Shown here: one piece after another, positions 33,580 through 44,290 of the stretch
How the letters are laid out: each line of letters opens with the position of its first letter
How positions within the stretch are numbered: the first letter of the stretch is position 1
DNA from: Anastrepha obliqua
Taxonomy: Eukaryota > Arthropoda > Insecta > Diptera > Tephritidae
DNA: 64,000 nucleotides
Reading direction: 5' to 3'
NCBI RefSeq assembly: GCF_027943255.1
Contig: NC_072893.1
Location: 57,630,001-57,694,000, forward strand
Notes under the pieces: generated by a model
The model's database searches: none
What the model was told of the DNA's origin: nothing
Seen by the model: only the letters and a program-made list of their open reading frames with translations
Position numbers and translations under genes: made by a program

Positions 33580-34240
33580 ATGGGTATGTCATCAGAAAAA
33601 AAAACCGCTATTGTCGAAAAAGAAAATATCAAAGTACATTTATCTTTCGTAAATGCCCCAATGGGAAATACAAGACGTAAAAGTCGAAACAAAGACGTAA
33701 AATTCTGGAAAATAGTACTTTTTATGAACGAAACTAAAATTAATATGATTGGTACTGATGGGAGAATTCAATCAACAACAACAACAACAAAGACCGTAAA
33801 GCACGGTTGGGTAACTTTAAAGTTCCAGAGATCATTTTCTTGGAATGAAGTTGGATCAATAGTGAGAATGAATGGCAATATGGGCAAGTTTGTAAATCTT
33901 TATATTCTCAGAAATACGATGGATTCATATTCCTTCGTGTCTATGTTACTAAACTGGGTATCTATACATGATAACGACCCTAAGCATACAGAACAAGTGG
34001 TGAAAAATTGCAATTCTGGAGTGGCCATCACAAAGTCCTGACACTAACCCCACTGAAAATTTATGGAACGATAGTATGGTTAGGATTGGACAAAAAAAAT
34101 TGTTTAGTTCCGTTGAACTATGGCAAGGAGTACAGGAAGCGTGGACCTTATATTCCTTTGGAGATATGCCAATAGTTAATAGAAAGTTTACCTTGCAAGT
34201 GCGAAGCAGTTTTCAAAAATTATGGATACTCGACAAAATA
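33580..34240 (+). pseudogene. Tc1-like transposase, first catalytic Asp replaced
   Basis: A 153-codon frame (33580-34041) holds FWKIVLFMNETKINMIGTDGR, FSWNEVGSIVRMNGNMGKFVN and SIHDNDPKHTEQVV. In the first block the usual DET is NET: the catalytic Asp is Asn at codon 33727-33729. A frameshift near 34025 follows, then WPSQSPDTNPTENLW-like codons with the catalytic Glu, and a C-terminus to about 34240. The N-terminal DNA-binding region is reduced to unrecognisable sequence. A (CAA)n stretch at 33773-33790 adds a run of Thr. Inactive. Confidence 0.8.
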
Positions 34241-34304
34241 TAATACTAAACAGGTAAGAAATAAATAAACACATTTAATCGATATGGAATAACTTATTCT
34301 TGTA

Positions 34305-35206
34305 AAGGGTTTTTCAACTGGCGCGGGTCGATTTTGGCGCTCTGTGGCAGCCATTTTGTTTTGGTGACATCTGTCAAATCTTTTGTTTATTATTCAGTTG
34401 TTTATGCCAAATCATCATGGCAAGTTACACGATTGAACAGCACGTTCAAATGATACAACTTTATTATCAAAATGAGTGTTCATTAACGCAAACGTTGCGC
34501 GCAGTGCGCCCATTTTTCGGTAGACGTGGTTGCCCTTCAAAGTCGACTCTTCAACGTTTGGTGGCCAAATTTGAGACGACTGGTTCAGTAAATAATCAGC
34601 CAACACCCGTACGTTCAAGGAACGCAAGATCAGCCGAGAACATTGCCGCGGTCCGTGAAAGTGTACAGCAGAACCTGAGGCAGTCTATTCCTCGCCGTGC
34701 ACAAGAACTTGGCCTTTCGCAGACTTCAACTTGGCGAATTTTGCGTCGGGACTTGGGCCTACACCCGTACAAGATCCAACTGACCCAGGAGCTCAAAGTT
34801 GATGACCATAGACGACGCCGTTTGAAGAGAACCCCGGTTTTAGGCGAAAAATGATCTTTAGTGACGAGGATGAATGACTGTGTTAACAAACCAAATTGCC
34901 GTATATGGGACGACACCAATCCACACGAGGTTCACCAGGTGATAATGCATCCTCAAAAAATTACCGTTTGGTGTGGATTTTGGGCCGGCGGCGTCATTGG
35001 TCCGTATTTTTTTGAAAACGACGTTGGTGAGGCGGTCACCGTCAACAGCGAGCGCTACACAACGATGATAACCAGTTTCTTATGGCCCATATTGAACCAT
35101 ATGGACCTAGACAACATGTGGTTCCAGCAGGACGGCGCTACGTGCCACACAGCAAACGCCATTTTATTCAATTTCAACATCTACCCGCCCTTATTGAAAA
35201 ACCCTT
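34305..35206 (+). mobile_element. DD41D-type element, internally deleted (copy B, 902 bp)
   Basis: Ends AAGGGTTTTTCAACTGGCGC (left) and AAGGGTTTTTCAATAAGGGC (right, minus strand); TA at 34303-34304 and 35207-35208. It lies inside the Tc1-like element at 33142-35243, so it is younger. Sequence quality is much better than its host element. Confidence 0.93.
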
Positions 35207-35217
35207 TAGATCGATAA
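34417..35217 (+). pseudogene. DD41D-type transposase, deleted in middle and C-terminus
   Basis: The frame from ATG 34417 gives MASYTIEQHVQM (start of the N-terminal helix-turn-helix), KSTLQRLVAKFETTGSV, SRNARSAENIAAVRESVQQ and a second helix-turn-helix SQTSTWRILRRDLGLHPYK, up to a stop at 34852-34854. The part before the first catalytic motif is deleted. The second piece (34861-35217) has NKPNCRIWDDTNPHEV, KITVWCGFWAGGVIGPYFF, FLWPILNHMDLDNMWFQQDGATCHT (second Asp) and then runs straight into the terminal repeat. The third Asp, 41 residues further on in intact relatives as I remember them, is missing. Non-autonomous. Confidence 0.88.
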
Positions 35218-35318
35218 AGGTGCACTATTTCTAAATTAAGGAGTAGTTTTATGCAAAACTAACTGTTTTAATAGGTCATTATATCAAAATAAGCTTCATT
35301 ATATGTATATCTTATGTC

Positions 35319-35553
35319 GGCCGCCGTAGCCGAATGGGTTGGTGCGTGATTACCATCCGGAATTCACAGAGAGAACGTTGGTTCGAATCTCGGTGAAACA
35401 CCAAAATTAAGAAAAACATTTTTCTAATAGCGGTCGCCCCTCGGCAGGCAATTGGAACGCCATATATTTTTCATGAGGAGCTTTTTCATGGCAGAAATAC
35501 ACTCGGAGGTTTGCCATTGCCTTTCAAAGGGTGACCGCTATTAGAAAAAACTG
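35319..35553 (+). mobile_element. Palindromic SINE (head plus inverted body)
   Basis: 35319-35452 is a good SINE head: GCCGCCGTAGCCGAATGGG with the A box, GGTTCGAATCT B box, GGTGAAACACC, then CTAATAGCGGTCGCCCCTCGGCAGGCAAT. From about 35455 the sequence is the same region inverted (CATGAGGAGC, GCAGAAATACACTCGGAGG, GTTTGCCATTGCC, GTGACCGCTATTAG). One head therefore faces part of a second, inverted body. Confidence 0.82.
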
Positions 35554-36249
35554 TGGCCGAAAGCCATTTGGCTAGAGATTCCTGGTTGCAAATATAATTT
35601 CTCATTTCTGCTATTAAAAAAAATAACTTCTTCAAACTCGCCATAGTTCCTTAATAAATCGTGTATGAGCAGTATTCACAGATTTAATAAACAATTTGCT
35701 CAACAAGTTATTTTCCGTAAGCTCTTCAGAGATTTGTCCTGCCTACTTGCTGATTATTCACTTACTTACACAGATCCATCCAAAAGCAAAAACAATCTTA
35801 AATTAATTAAGACATGGTTATGGCAAAATGCTTCTCTGTAAGAAAAGCTTTGATACATTATTACCAACAACAATGCTCAATTTGTTTTCTTTTCCTCACT
35901 CATATCTTCCCAGAAAGCATTATGCATCCAACAAAATTCATTTTCACAAATATACATCAGCCCCACCATACAACAATTATTTCTAAAGAAAGTCATCACA
36001 CCAATGACAAGTCAAGACAAGACCTAAGCAAATTTGAGTGATTAAAGTAAGGCCATACAAAAATAACTCAGCACCACTAAAAGCCCCAGTCACTCCGCCC
36101 ATACTGCCCCTACTGTAATTCAAGTCACCCTAGTCAATCACTCTTGAGTGAGTACACTTTAGTCACCTATAAAAACTAATATTCAAAGACGATCACGTTT
36201 ACAGGACAATATCCTTTTCATGAAATTTTCCATAACCGAATCGAATAAC
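35554..36249. other. No gene; short shared repeat
   Basis: AAAGCATTATGCATCC then AACAAAATTCATTTTCACAA near 35916-35950 recurs as a similar sequence at 49028-49065. Otherwise nothing recognised. The 75-codon frame at 35814-36041 is unsupported. Confidence 0.45.
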
Positions 36250-36375
36250 CTTCGTTGCTTGTGTGGCACGTAGCGCCGTCTTGTTGAAAATAAACGTTGT
36301 CCAGATCAATACCATCCAATTCCGGCCATAAAAAATCGTTAATCACCTCTCGGTAGCGCAATCCATTCACCAATA
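36250..36375 (-). pseudogene. DD41D-type transposase fragment
   Basis: Minus-strand codons read LVNGLRYREVINDFLWPELDGIDLDNVYFQQDGATCHTSNE when pieced across the stretch (36250-36375), carrying the second catalytic Asp. It is a different, more diverged relative of the copies at 32397 and 34305. No ends found. Confidence 0.72.
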
Positions 36376-36399
36376 ACAACTGTTATTGGAAAACTCTTG

Positions 36400-37570
36400 A
36401 TAAGAAAAGCGTAAGGCCTCGTTGCTATCGTTCTAAATTTCATTAGATTGCATTTTTTAATTATAGCTGAAGTTTTTAATAAATAAAGTAATAACAAATA
36501 ATAAAACATAACTATAAAAGCGAATGCCTTAAACTCAAAAGTTTTCCTTCATTTATACCCTACAGCTTTACGTTTTTCTTAATTTCTTGTTTTGGGTATT
36601 AGGAGCTAGCAGTCATGTCATTTAACCCTAATATCGCATGCACATAAATATATCATGCATGTGTGGCTTAAAGAATTACGCAGTGATACTTTTTTCCGCC
36701 GTGCTACGTTTTTTGGCATGACACTGACCCCAAGTACATAGACATACCTAATCATAGCATTTTGTTAATTCCACTCAAGATGCCTCCTAATAATGTGATT
36801 AAAGACCTTTTGAAATGCATTCAAATATTTTAATTCTTCCATTTGCAAATGTTAACAGATATGCTGTGCATCTTAAACGAAATGAGTTACATAAAATAAA
36901 TAGAAAACCTGCAAAAAGCAAAAAAGGCGATTGCGTTGCATCTCTCCAGTATCTTATTATCAAATAAACCCTTCAAATTTCTTCCGAGTCAATTGGTCGA
37001 TAATTAGATTAGTTTAGAAAAGTGCTCTCAGAATAGAGATTAATTCTTTATTTTTGTTTTCCCCCCAAATTGGAGTTTCTAGCATTTGGAAATAATTTCC
37101 GTTTCATTATATGTATTAGCTTTAAATATTTGCCACAATTGAGGGATATGACAAACCTTTTCAACTGAGAGATGAGAGATCGCCGTAATCGTTAATAGTT
37201 TAAATATGCCATTTATACAAACATTCTAACGAAAAAGAGTCCGCGAATTTCATGCAAATATTGGTTGTAAAGAAAAATAGGAATGTATCGACATCCATAA
37301 ACATTTAACGAATTGCGCACAACCAAAGGCGCGTCATGCTCAGTGGTGGCAAGAAACAAATATGAACAAAGAACATGTAAGGGAAGGAAAGGATACAGGT
37401 AGTAGAACAGAAAATGTGCATATGTAAGCATGTATGTGAGAAAACATGTTTTCCTTGTGAGACCACTTCCTTGAGTTCCTTGACCTCTTATTTGGTGCTT
37501 CGGACCTCAAGCAATTTTGCCATTATGCTCAATTTTTACCATAAATTTTTGTTTTTAAGATTTTCAAAAA
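36400..37570 (+). repeat. Unclassified repeat family R, copy 2
   Basis: Aligns through most of its length with 42160-43390 and 52540-53760: TTGCTATCGTTCTA, AGTTTTCCTTCATTTATACCCTACAG, GGCTTAAAGAATTACG, GCGATTGCGTTGCATC, CTCTCCAGTATC, GGATATGACAAACC, AAAAAGAGTCCGCGAATTTC, GCGCACAACCAAAGGCGCG and AAAACATGTTTTCCTTGTGAG. The SINE that follows copies 3 and 4 is absent here. Confidence 0.8.
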
Positions 37571-37617
37571 AAAAAACTCAACCCTAAAGGGTTTATTTTT
37601 TTACTTTTTTTTCAGAT

Positions 37618-38060
37618 AACAGGTAGGTAAGTAAGTAGGTAGGTTGGATGGCAAGAGCACCACAGGTACACTACAAGTGGCACTAGAGTCCCGTTTCGAT
37701 ATCATAATGACAACTACCTGCGAGAAATGACAAAGCTTAAAGGAAGAAAAAGCATCTACAGCCATCCAGTGCTATTGATGTGGTGGAGGAGAGAAAAAGA
37801 ATCTAAGCTGGAAAACTGCCTCAGGCTATCCCCAAAACGCACACTAAGGAACCTCAAGCACCTAACCACCAAACCCGGACATTTGCAAATAAAGTCTTTT
37901 TCTCTGCAGGATCCCACAGCTTTTGCAAATGAGGGTCGTACGGATGAGTTCTGATCAGCTAGGGACCGGTGAACATCGCTATGAGCTTGGGAATCGAAAG
38001 GCGGGGATCACCAGCACTTTAAGCGTCCTGCTTTTGTCTTACTGAGGCAAACGTTGTTTT
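37618..38060 (-). pseudogene. Non-LTR retrotransposon 3' end fragment, copy 1
   Basis: Minus-strand pieces include CKSCGILQRKRLY in a broken zinc-knuckle area (about 37910) and HWMAVDAFSSFKLCHFSQVV (37700-37775). These match the tail of the fragment at 54499-54860. The 3' end runs into (ACCT)n-type sequence at 37620-37650. Frames are broken. The 75-codon plus frame at 37727-37954 is antisense. Confidence 0.65.
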
Positions 38061-38853
38061 GAGATAGCACTTTATAAGATAGTACTCCATGTGTCTTCCG
38101 TTTTTTAAGAAAGAAATCGTGCAAGTGCCCTTTAACAACATTCAAGGGGACATCGCAAGGGCATCTCCCTCAAGGAGGTGATGGGTATGACGACCCCGCG
38201 GACCCTAGTCAAGATGTCCCTCGTTTCAGCGACTTTGTAAGAGTTCACTAGAAAGTTAGGTGACAAAATCCAGCACATATCTGTTCACCATGTTAGGTGC
38301 GACTGTTTATGTAAAAAGCATGACCGGTATGCAACGGGGCGCACTGGGAGTCCTTGGATAGGTTGTTATGGCTCTCCACCTGCGACCTCAATGGGGTGAT
38401 GTGAGTTCGCTCTGCCGATGTGTTACCTCCGCTGTATATCAGTAACCGCATTGGACCCTGACCAGGAAGCGTTCATTGGATGAAAGAGTATTAGCTTTCA
38501 TTGCTCCGGGCGAACGCCGGTCCGTCCGTATTTTCCGGGATCGGTGAAACGTAGGTCAGGCCACAGGAAACTGGGGTAAGAGCATTGCCTCTGAGGATAC
38601 ACCCGCTCATGATTATTTCGGCCAGCCCCCTGCACACGATGTGCAGGCTAAATAAAAAGTATGGAAAAAATTAAGGAAAAAAGTTAAAAAGAAGACAAAC
38701 AGCAGAAGGCCATTAATGATGGAGATCTCGAGCAGAGCTCTTTGGTGAGGAAACCACGATCGCTTTGCTCGCCACCACAAATAGCGAATACGCCTCTTAC
38801 GAGTGGATCATTGCCAACTATAGAAAAAGCAAAGGGTTATTGAAGGAGTTGAA

Positions 38854-40170
38854 ATGACGTCTCAAGAATTAGACGTAAGAGTAAAGTCAAAAGAGGCTGA
38901 CAATATTGCAAATGCGCCCAATACGCCGACACAAACCCCTGCAACTGCAAAGGACGCAATCGTGGAAAGGCAAAAAACTGCGTCTCTGCCACAAGAGTTT
39001 ATTCTCAAAATGCGAGCTGAAGAAGAGGTAGCCGCAGAGAAATGTTTGAGAGTACTTAGGAAGATGAAAGCAGTTCTATTGAATAGTAGGAATACATCCA
39101 CGGAAATAAAGACCGGAGTCTCAGAGTTAGATGAACTATTCGACGTCATGAAAAGCTGCAGAAAAGGTAGTATTCGAGCTGAGAAAACCAAAGGTCGTCT
39201 CTTGCCCGATACATCAACGAAAGAAATCGGAGGGGACACCCCCGCAACAGCTCGAAAAACAGGTGTTGTCTAGGAGACTACTTCTTTAACCGTAAAACTA
39301 AATGCACCAAGTCCCTCCGCACCCGACTTTTCGAAGTAACTAAGAGTTCGAGAGCCTGAGAAATGGCAAGTGGTAAGCTGGCAAAAATCTAGGCCCAGTA
39401 CCGTGCCAAAAGGAAGCGATGAAGCAAGGAAGGCTAAATCGAATGAAAAGAAGAATGAGCGAATACCAAAACCAAAATCGGAGGCTTTGTTGGTAAAGCC
39501 GGTAGAGGACCACAGTTATGCTGAAATCCTCAAAACCATCCGAGAAAAGACCATGCCAGACGAAACCACAACGATGTGAAAGGCATAAGAAGAAAAAAAA
39601 CTGGCGCTCTTTTACTTGAATTAGAAAAGGGGGAACAGTTAACCCTGACTTTTTGAAACAATTAGAGGAAACCGTAAAAGCGGTCGGTTCCATTACAACC
39701 CTGAGACCAACTTCAATTGTAGAGATCAGAGACTTGGATGCCGTAACGGAGAAGGAAGTTGACGATGCTGTGAGGAAAATGAAAATATCGATGGCACTAA
39801 CGAAAATATCGATGTTAGGATCACAAAACCTAATCAACGACAACAAGTACGGGCTTATGATACTCTCGCTATTGAAAGCGCAGAAAAGCTGCTCAAGCAC
39901 AATAATACCAAAATCGGATGGGTTAATTGCAAGGATGTTAGCTAGCACATCTCTGAAGCGGTGCTACCGGTGCTTCGGTCTCGGACAACTTCAATCAAAC
40001 TGCAAAGGACCAGATAGAAGCGGAAAAGGTATATGAATCCGATGGGCACAAAATGAAAGAGTACACCAAAGAGCTGAAGTGCTGCCTATGTACTGACGCC
40101 GATCGTAGCGAGACAAAGCATATACCAGGGTCGTGCAAATTCCAAAACAACAGAACTGGCAGATATGTGC
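38854..40170 (+). pseudogene. R1-type ORF1 (gag-like) remnant
   Basis: Nucleic-acid-binding protein of the retrotransposon particle. Three open stretches: 38854-39273 (139 codons, coil-rich, charged), 39370-39579 (SYAEILKTIREK, the usual start of the conserved part) and 39653-40036 (VKAVGSITTLRPTSIVEIRDLDAVTEKEVDDAV, then CYRCFGLGQLQSNCKGPDRS). The last is a CCHC knuckle with His replaced by Gln. A second Cys/His group KCCLCTDADRSETKHIPGSC follows at about 40077-40140 in a shifted frame. At least three frame breaks. The 202-codon minus frame at 39340-39948 is antisense. Confidence 0.8.
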
Positions 40171-40184
40171 ATCCATAAGCCTAG

Positions 40185-41904
40185 AAACTATATTAAAGCC
40201 AGAAGATTGACCCCGACGGTAACGGAATCCGAACAGTACAAAAAGAGCAGAAAATAATTCAGGAAAGCTATAAGCCAAAGCAAAAATGACAAATGGGAAG
40301 AGCTAAGAAATGATCTAAACAGTAACCCGTGGGGGTTGGGCTACAAAATCGTTATGAAAAAGCTAGGAGCCAAATCCCCTGCTGCTGATATGAAAACCGA
40401 AGTGGTAAGCAAAATAGTCGAGACACTCTTACCAACACATTTGGCTGAGAGGGAAGAGCTCGACCGCTTATAGACCGCTATGTATGCTGGATAGTGCAGG
40501 AAAACTCTTTGAGAAACTGATAAAGCATAGGCTTAGCGAAGCCGTAGAGAACAATGGCGGCATGCTTGACAGGCAGCATGGTTTTAGAAATAGCATATCT
40601 ACCTTTAGGAGCCATCCAAGATGTAATAGCTACCGTAGAACATACTTAGGCAGGTAATCGAGTATTACTAGCCACACTGGATATTAGAAATGTTTTCAAC
40701 AGTTTAAGTTGGGACGACGTAATTGAAGCCTTAAAAGTAAAATTCAAGATCCCGAATAATCTATTGAAGATTATTCATAATCTATTGAAGATTATTCGTA
40801 GCTATCTAAAGACTAAACAAGTAACAGCAGGTGAGGCCCAAGGACCAATACTCGGACCTGAACTTTGGAATATAAGCTACGATGAAATCCTTCGAATAGA
40901 GATGCCTGAGGATGTGCATTTAGTGGGATACGCAGCTGTAATAATCGCTCGAAACACTGACGAAGCCAAAAGGAAGGTAAATCAGATGGTGATATGAGTT
41001 CAGACATGGCTAGAAGACCATGGATTAAAGCTTGCCACAGGAAAAACAGAGTTAATCCTTCTAACCAACAGACGTATCTATTAGAAGTAGATATACTCGA
41101 TGCCACTTTATCGACAAAAAGAGTGGTCAAGTACCTAGGAGTTCTATTAGACACATGGCTAACTTACTGGGCGCACATAAATTATGATGCCACAAGAGCT
41201 GCCAAAGTAAGCGGCATGAAGCGCAGAACAAGCGAAAACTTGCAGATTCACTGCGAAATATGGGCAGATTCACTAAGGGTGCATTACCGGCGAAAACTCT
41301 GCAATCTGTCCATCGCACCTGCGTTCTCAGAGTGGCTTCTTCATACAGAACAGTATCTGAAGCATAGTTATCAGCGGAACCATCCCTATAGATATTCTAG
41401 CACAAGAGCGCAAACGGAGATGGGAGGCAAAAATCTCAGGAATCCCAGTACGACGCTTCTCCGATATTAGATATCAAACACTCACACTTTGGCAGGCAAG
41501 ATGGAACTCTGAACGGTACGGTAGATGGATAGCGAGACTAATACCCGATCTAAAAAAAATGGGTAGAAAGAAAGCACGGTGAGGTTAACTATTACCTCGC
41601 ACAGTTTTTGTCCGGACATGGGTCCTTTCACAAGTATTTGGCGAATGGGAAAAGTAAGGCTATCAAACTGCATATATGGAGATACTGAGTATGATGATGC
41701 GTAGCACACCTTCTTTAAATGCGAGAGGTGGAACATAGAGAGAACAACGTGCAACGAGCTATTGGTGTATTTACAACTGCAGAATTAATCGAGAAAACGA
41801 TGATAGACGAAGAAAAATGGAATGCTGTCGTCAATTTCGTGGAGGATATTTTCCGAAAAAAGAAACGTGCGTTTAAGCTGTTGACTCGAATCGACCGGTC
41901 ATAA
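40185..41904 (+). pseudogene. R1-type ORF2 remnant, active site destroyed
   Basis: Starts in the linker before the reverse transcriptase (KNDKWEELRNDLNSNPWGLGYKIVMKKLG, 40285-40370). A deletion near 40460 joins it to YRPLCMLDSAGKLFEKLIKHRL. Then LDRQHGFRNSISTF, TLDIRNVFNSLSWDDVIEAL, QGPILGPELWNISYDEIL and GYAAVIIA, where the catalytic YADD is YAAV. A 21-bp tandem duplication (40758-40799) adds seven residues (NLLKIIH/NLLKIIR). Later come KYLGVLLDT (41130), SGHGSF and an FFKCERWN block (41715). The C-terminus TAELIEKTMIDEEKWNAVVNFVEDI ends at TAA 41902-41904. Confidence 0.85.
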
Positions 41905-42089
41905 GTTTGTATTCGCTAAAGTTAATATAATATATAAATCGAGACCAAGTGACTAAGTGATATTACAAAGTGAATTATAAAGAAATAATGTAGAATATAA
42001 GCAGTGTTTTATTCATCTCTACATATGTATGTAGGTGTGTATATGTTCAACCAACCTATAAATTTAGTACTCGTTCACTCATAAGAATA

Positions 42090-43400
42090 GTTGTAAGCAT
42101 TTATGATACTTTGTATTCTCTATAACAAAAGAAGAGCGTATGACCTGCGTTGCTATAGTTCTATATTGCACCAGATTGCATTTTTTAATTATAACTGTAG
42201 TTTTTTAAAGTAAATGCCTCAACCTCCAAAGTTTTCCTCCATTTATACCCTACAGTTTCATTGTTTTCAATTTCTTATTTTGCGTATTAAGAGCGAGCAG
42301 TCAAGTTAATTAACTTAAATATCGCATGAGCGAGTAATGCCATGTGTACATTTATCATGCATATGTGGCTTAAAGAATTACGTAGTGGTACTGTTTTCCG
42401 TCGTGCCACGTTTTTTGGCGACCCCTGAAAATGTTTAACCAAGACACTGACCTCAAGTACCTAGACATACCTAATCATAGCATTTGGTTCATTCCACTTA
42501 AGATGCCTCCTAATAATGTAATTTAAAACCTTTTGAAATGGATTCAGAAATTTTAATTTCTCTATTTTCAAATGCCAGCAGATATGCTGTGCCCCTTAAA
42601 TGAAATGAGTTACTTAAAATAAATACAAAACCTGGCAAAAAGCAAAAAAGGCGATTACGTTGCATCCCTCCAGTTATCTTATCAATTAAACCCTTCAAAT
42701 TTCTTCAGAGTCACATACACTACATTGTCAATTAAGGTTAAGAAAGTGTTCTCAAGATTAGAATTAAAGTTGTGTTATGCATCAATATTTTTGTTGGCGT
42801 TTTTAGCTTTTGGAAATAATTTCCGTTTCATCATATGTTCGAGCTTTAATTATTTGCCACAATTGAGGGATGTGACCAACCTTTTCAACTGAGGGATGAG
42901 AGATCGCCGTAATAATTAATGGTTTCAATGTTCGACTTATACAAACGTTCTAACGAAAAAGAGTCCGCGAATTTCAAGCAAATCTTGGTTGTAGAGAAAA
43001 ATAGGTATGTATCGACATCCATAAATATTTAACGAATTGCGCACAACCAAAGGCGCGTCATGCTCAATGGTGGCAAGAAACAAATATGAACAAAGAACAT
43101 GTAAGGGAAGGAAAGGATACAGGTAGTAGAACAGAAAATGTGCATATGTGAGCATGTATGTGAGAAAACATGTTTTCCTTGTGAGACCACTTCCTTGAGT
43201 TCCTCGACCTACTCATTTGGCGCACTGAACCTTAAGCAGTTTTGCTGTTCTGCTACTTAAGTCACACTTAGACTCTTATTGGAGCTAATATTTTTAGAAA
43301 TCAAATAAATTTAGCTCTTTAGTTCAAGCTTAATTTTTACCGTAATATTTTTGTGTTTTTAAGTTTGTCAACAAAAAGAAGACGACCTTTGTTTTGTCTC
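42090..43400 (+). repeat. Unclassified repeat family R, copy 3
   Basis: Very similar to copy 4 (52470-53770) and to copy 2. Contains TGGCTTAAAGAATTACGTAG, GCCACGTTTTTTGGCGACCC, GGCGATTACGTTGCATCC, AGGGATGTGACCAACC, AAAAAGAGTCCGCGAATTTC and GCGCACAACCAAAGGCGCG. No coding capacity that I trust. Confidence 0.82.
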
Positions 43401-43410
43401 TGTAATTATA

Positions 43411-43533
43411 ATGAACGGCCGTCATAGGGGAATGGGTTATTGTGTGACTATTATTCGGAATTCACAGGAGAACGTAGTTTCGAATCTAGGTGAAGTACCA
43501 AAAATGAAAAAAAAGTTTTTGGAATAGTGGTCG
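43411..43533 (+). mobile_element. tRNA-derived SINE head, truncated
   Basis: GGCCGTCATAGGGGAATGGG to GTGGTCGCTCCT, including a degraded B box (GTTTCGAATCT). Truncated at 43533 by a minus-strand non-LTR fragment. Same insertion site as the SINE at 53790. Confidence 0.78.
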
Positions 43534-43534
43534 C

Positions 43535-44290
43535 TCCTGAAATCGGTTATGCCCGGTTTCATCTATATTCATATGCCCTGGAACCCAGATAAGAGAAATT
43601 TTTCCTGCGCATTCCAAACGTTTGATCTCCTCCCTGAAGGACTTGACCAGCAGAGATCTGCAACATGGTGGCGGCAGCGTCTTGATGGCAGCTTGACTAA
43701 CGAAAATATATTTATGTCTCCCTCCCAACAGCGATTCTTATGCATTTTGCATGTTTGCAGGATCGGGAAGACCTCTAATTGAAAAACCCTACTAGTTTTC
43801 GGCAGTTTAAAGGATACTGAAATATTGACTGTTTTAGAGAAAAGCTCCGTGCCAACTAGCACTAGCACCACCTACATAACTCAGCGGATGGAGAGATCTG
43901 TACGAAGTATAGAAAAGAAAAGAGAAATCTGCTTCAGAATGCTACCATGTCCTACATGAGATTACCTTCAAAGGCCAACCTCCTTCAACCTAATAGCGTT
44001 CTGAGCTACAATGGATTGAACTTGAAGATGAACGGGAAGTAAGAGCAGAATGACGTTTAGGGCGGCAGTGGGGCATGTACCACACGCCCCGGGGATGTTA
44101 ATACATTGAGAACAAGTTTTAAACCAAGATACTTGACTTTCGACAAGAGTGTAAGAAACTGGTTGTTTTATGTGGGAAGTCTAAAAGGAGGTGGATTTTT
44201 GTATTTTCTGGTGATCTGTGGCATCAACTCCGTTTTGCCAGAGTTGACTCTAAGATCGCAACTGGTAGCAGTCTGTCACATAACAGACAA
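43535..44290 (-). pseudogene. R1-like non-LTR fragment (RT end and RNase H)
   Basis: Minus strand, reading from 44290. DLRVNSGKTELM and SKVKYLGLKLVLN (44260-44110) come from the reverse transcriptase thumb. A degraded block follows, then RNase H: KTVNISVSFKLPKTSRVFQ and EVFPILQTCKMH (43840-43740, Glu region), IFVSQAAIKTLP (43695, where the usual Asp-Ser is Val-Ser) and RLECAGKISLIWVPGHMNIDET (43620-43550). Frameshifts and a missing active-site residue make it dead. It abuts the SINE head at 43533. Confidence 0.78.

Larger units (their letters stand above)
33142..35243 (+). mobile_element. Tc1-like element with IR/DR ends, split by a DD41D element
   Basis: The left end starts CAGCTATGGATAGAGAAATA after TA 33140-33141. 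A GAAATAACGCAC-type site at 33155 recurs as GAAATAGCGCAGC at 33355 (200 bp inside) and inverted near the right end (GTGCACTATTTC, 35220-35231). The right boundary is placed at 35243 before TA. Removing the 902-bp DD41D insertion and one TA leaves about 1.2 kb. Ends are partly decayed. Confidence 0.7.
38061..42010 (+). mobile_element. R1-clade non-LTR retrotransposon, decayed
   Basis: Contains in order a GC-richer presumed 5' leader (38100-38700, without an ORF), a gag-like ORF1 with zinc knuckles, then ORF2 pieces: linker, reverse transcriptase and C-terminal domain with a His-Cys block. The endonuclease domain is missing between about 40170 and 40190. The 3' untranslated part after 41904 is shared with 52312-52445. 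Target duplication not identified. Confidence 0.85.
41871..43533 (+). repeat. Duplicon A (matches 52312-53820)
   Basis: Begins GACTCGAATCGACCGGTCATAAG and runs through R1 3' untranslated sequence, repeat R and a SINE head. The same order and junctions recur at 52312-53820 with high similarity, including the SINE inserted at the same ATAATGAACG site. The two are therefore copies of one larger segment. Confidence 0.85.

Noticed and set aside
38862..39239. 125-codon minus-strand frame
   Set aside because: Also antisense to the R1-type ORF1.
39340..39948. 202-codon minus-strand frame
   Set aside because: Antisense of the R1-type ORF1, whose plus-strand motifs (SYAEIL, EIRDLD, CYRCFG) are clear.
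42400..42440. TTTTTTGGCGACCC as an LTR/primer-binding-site junction
   Set aside because: TGGCGACC resembles a primer-binding site, but no paired LTR, polypurine tract or pol gene is present, and copy 2 of the repeat lacks the motif.
43549..43782. 77-codon plus-strand frame
   Set aside because: Antisense of the R1-like RNase H fragment with the WVPGH motif.
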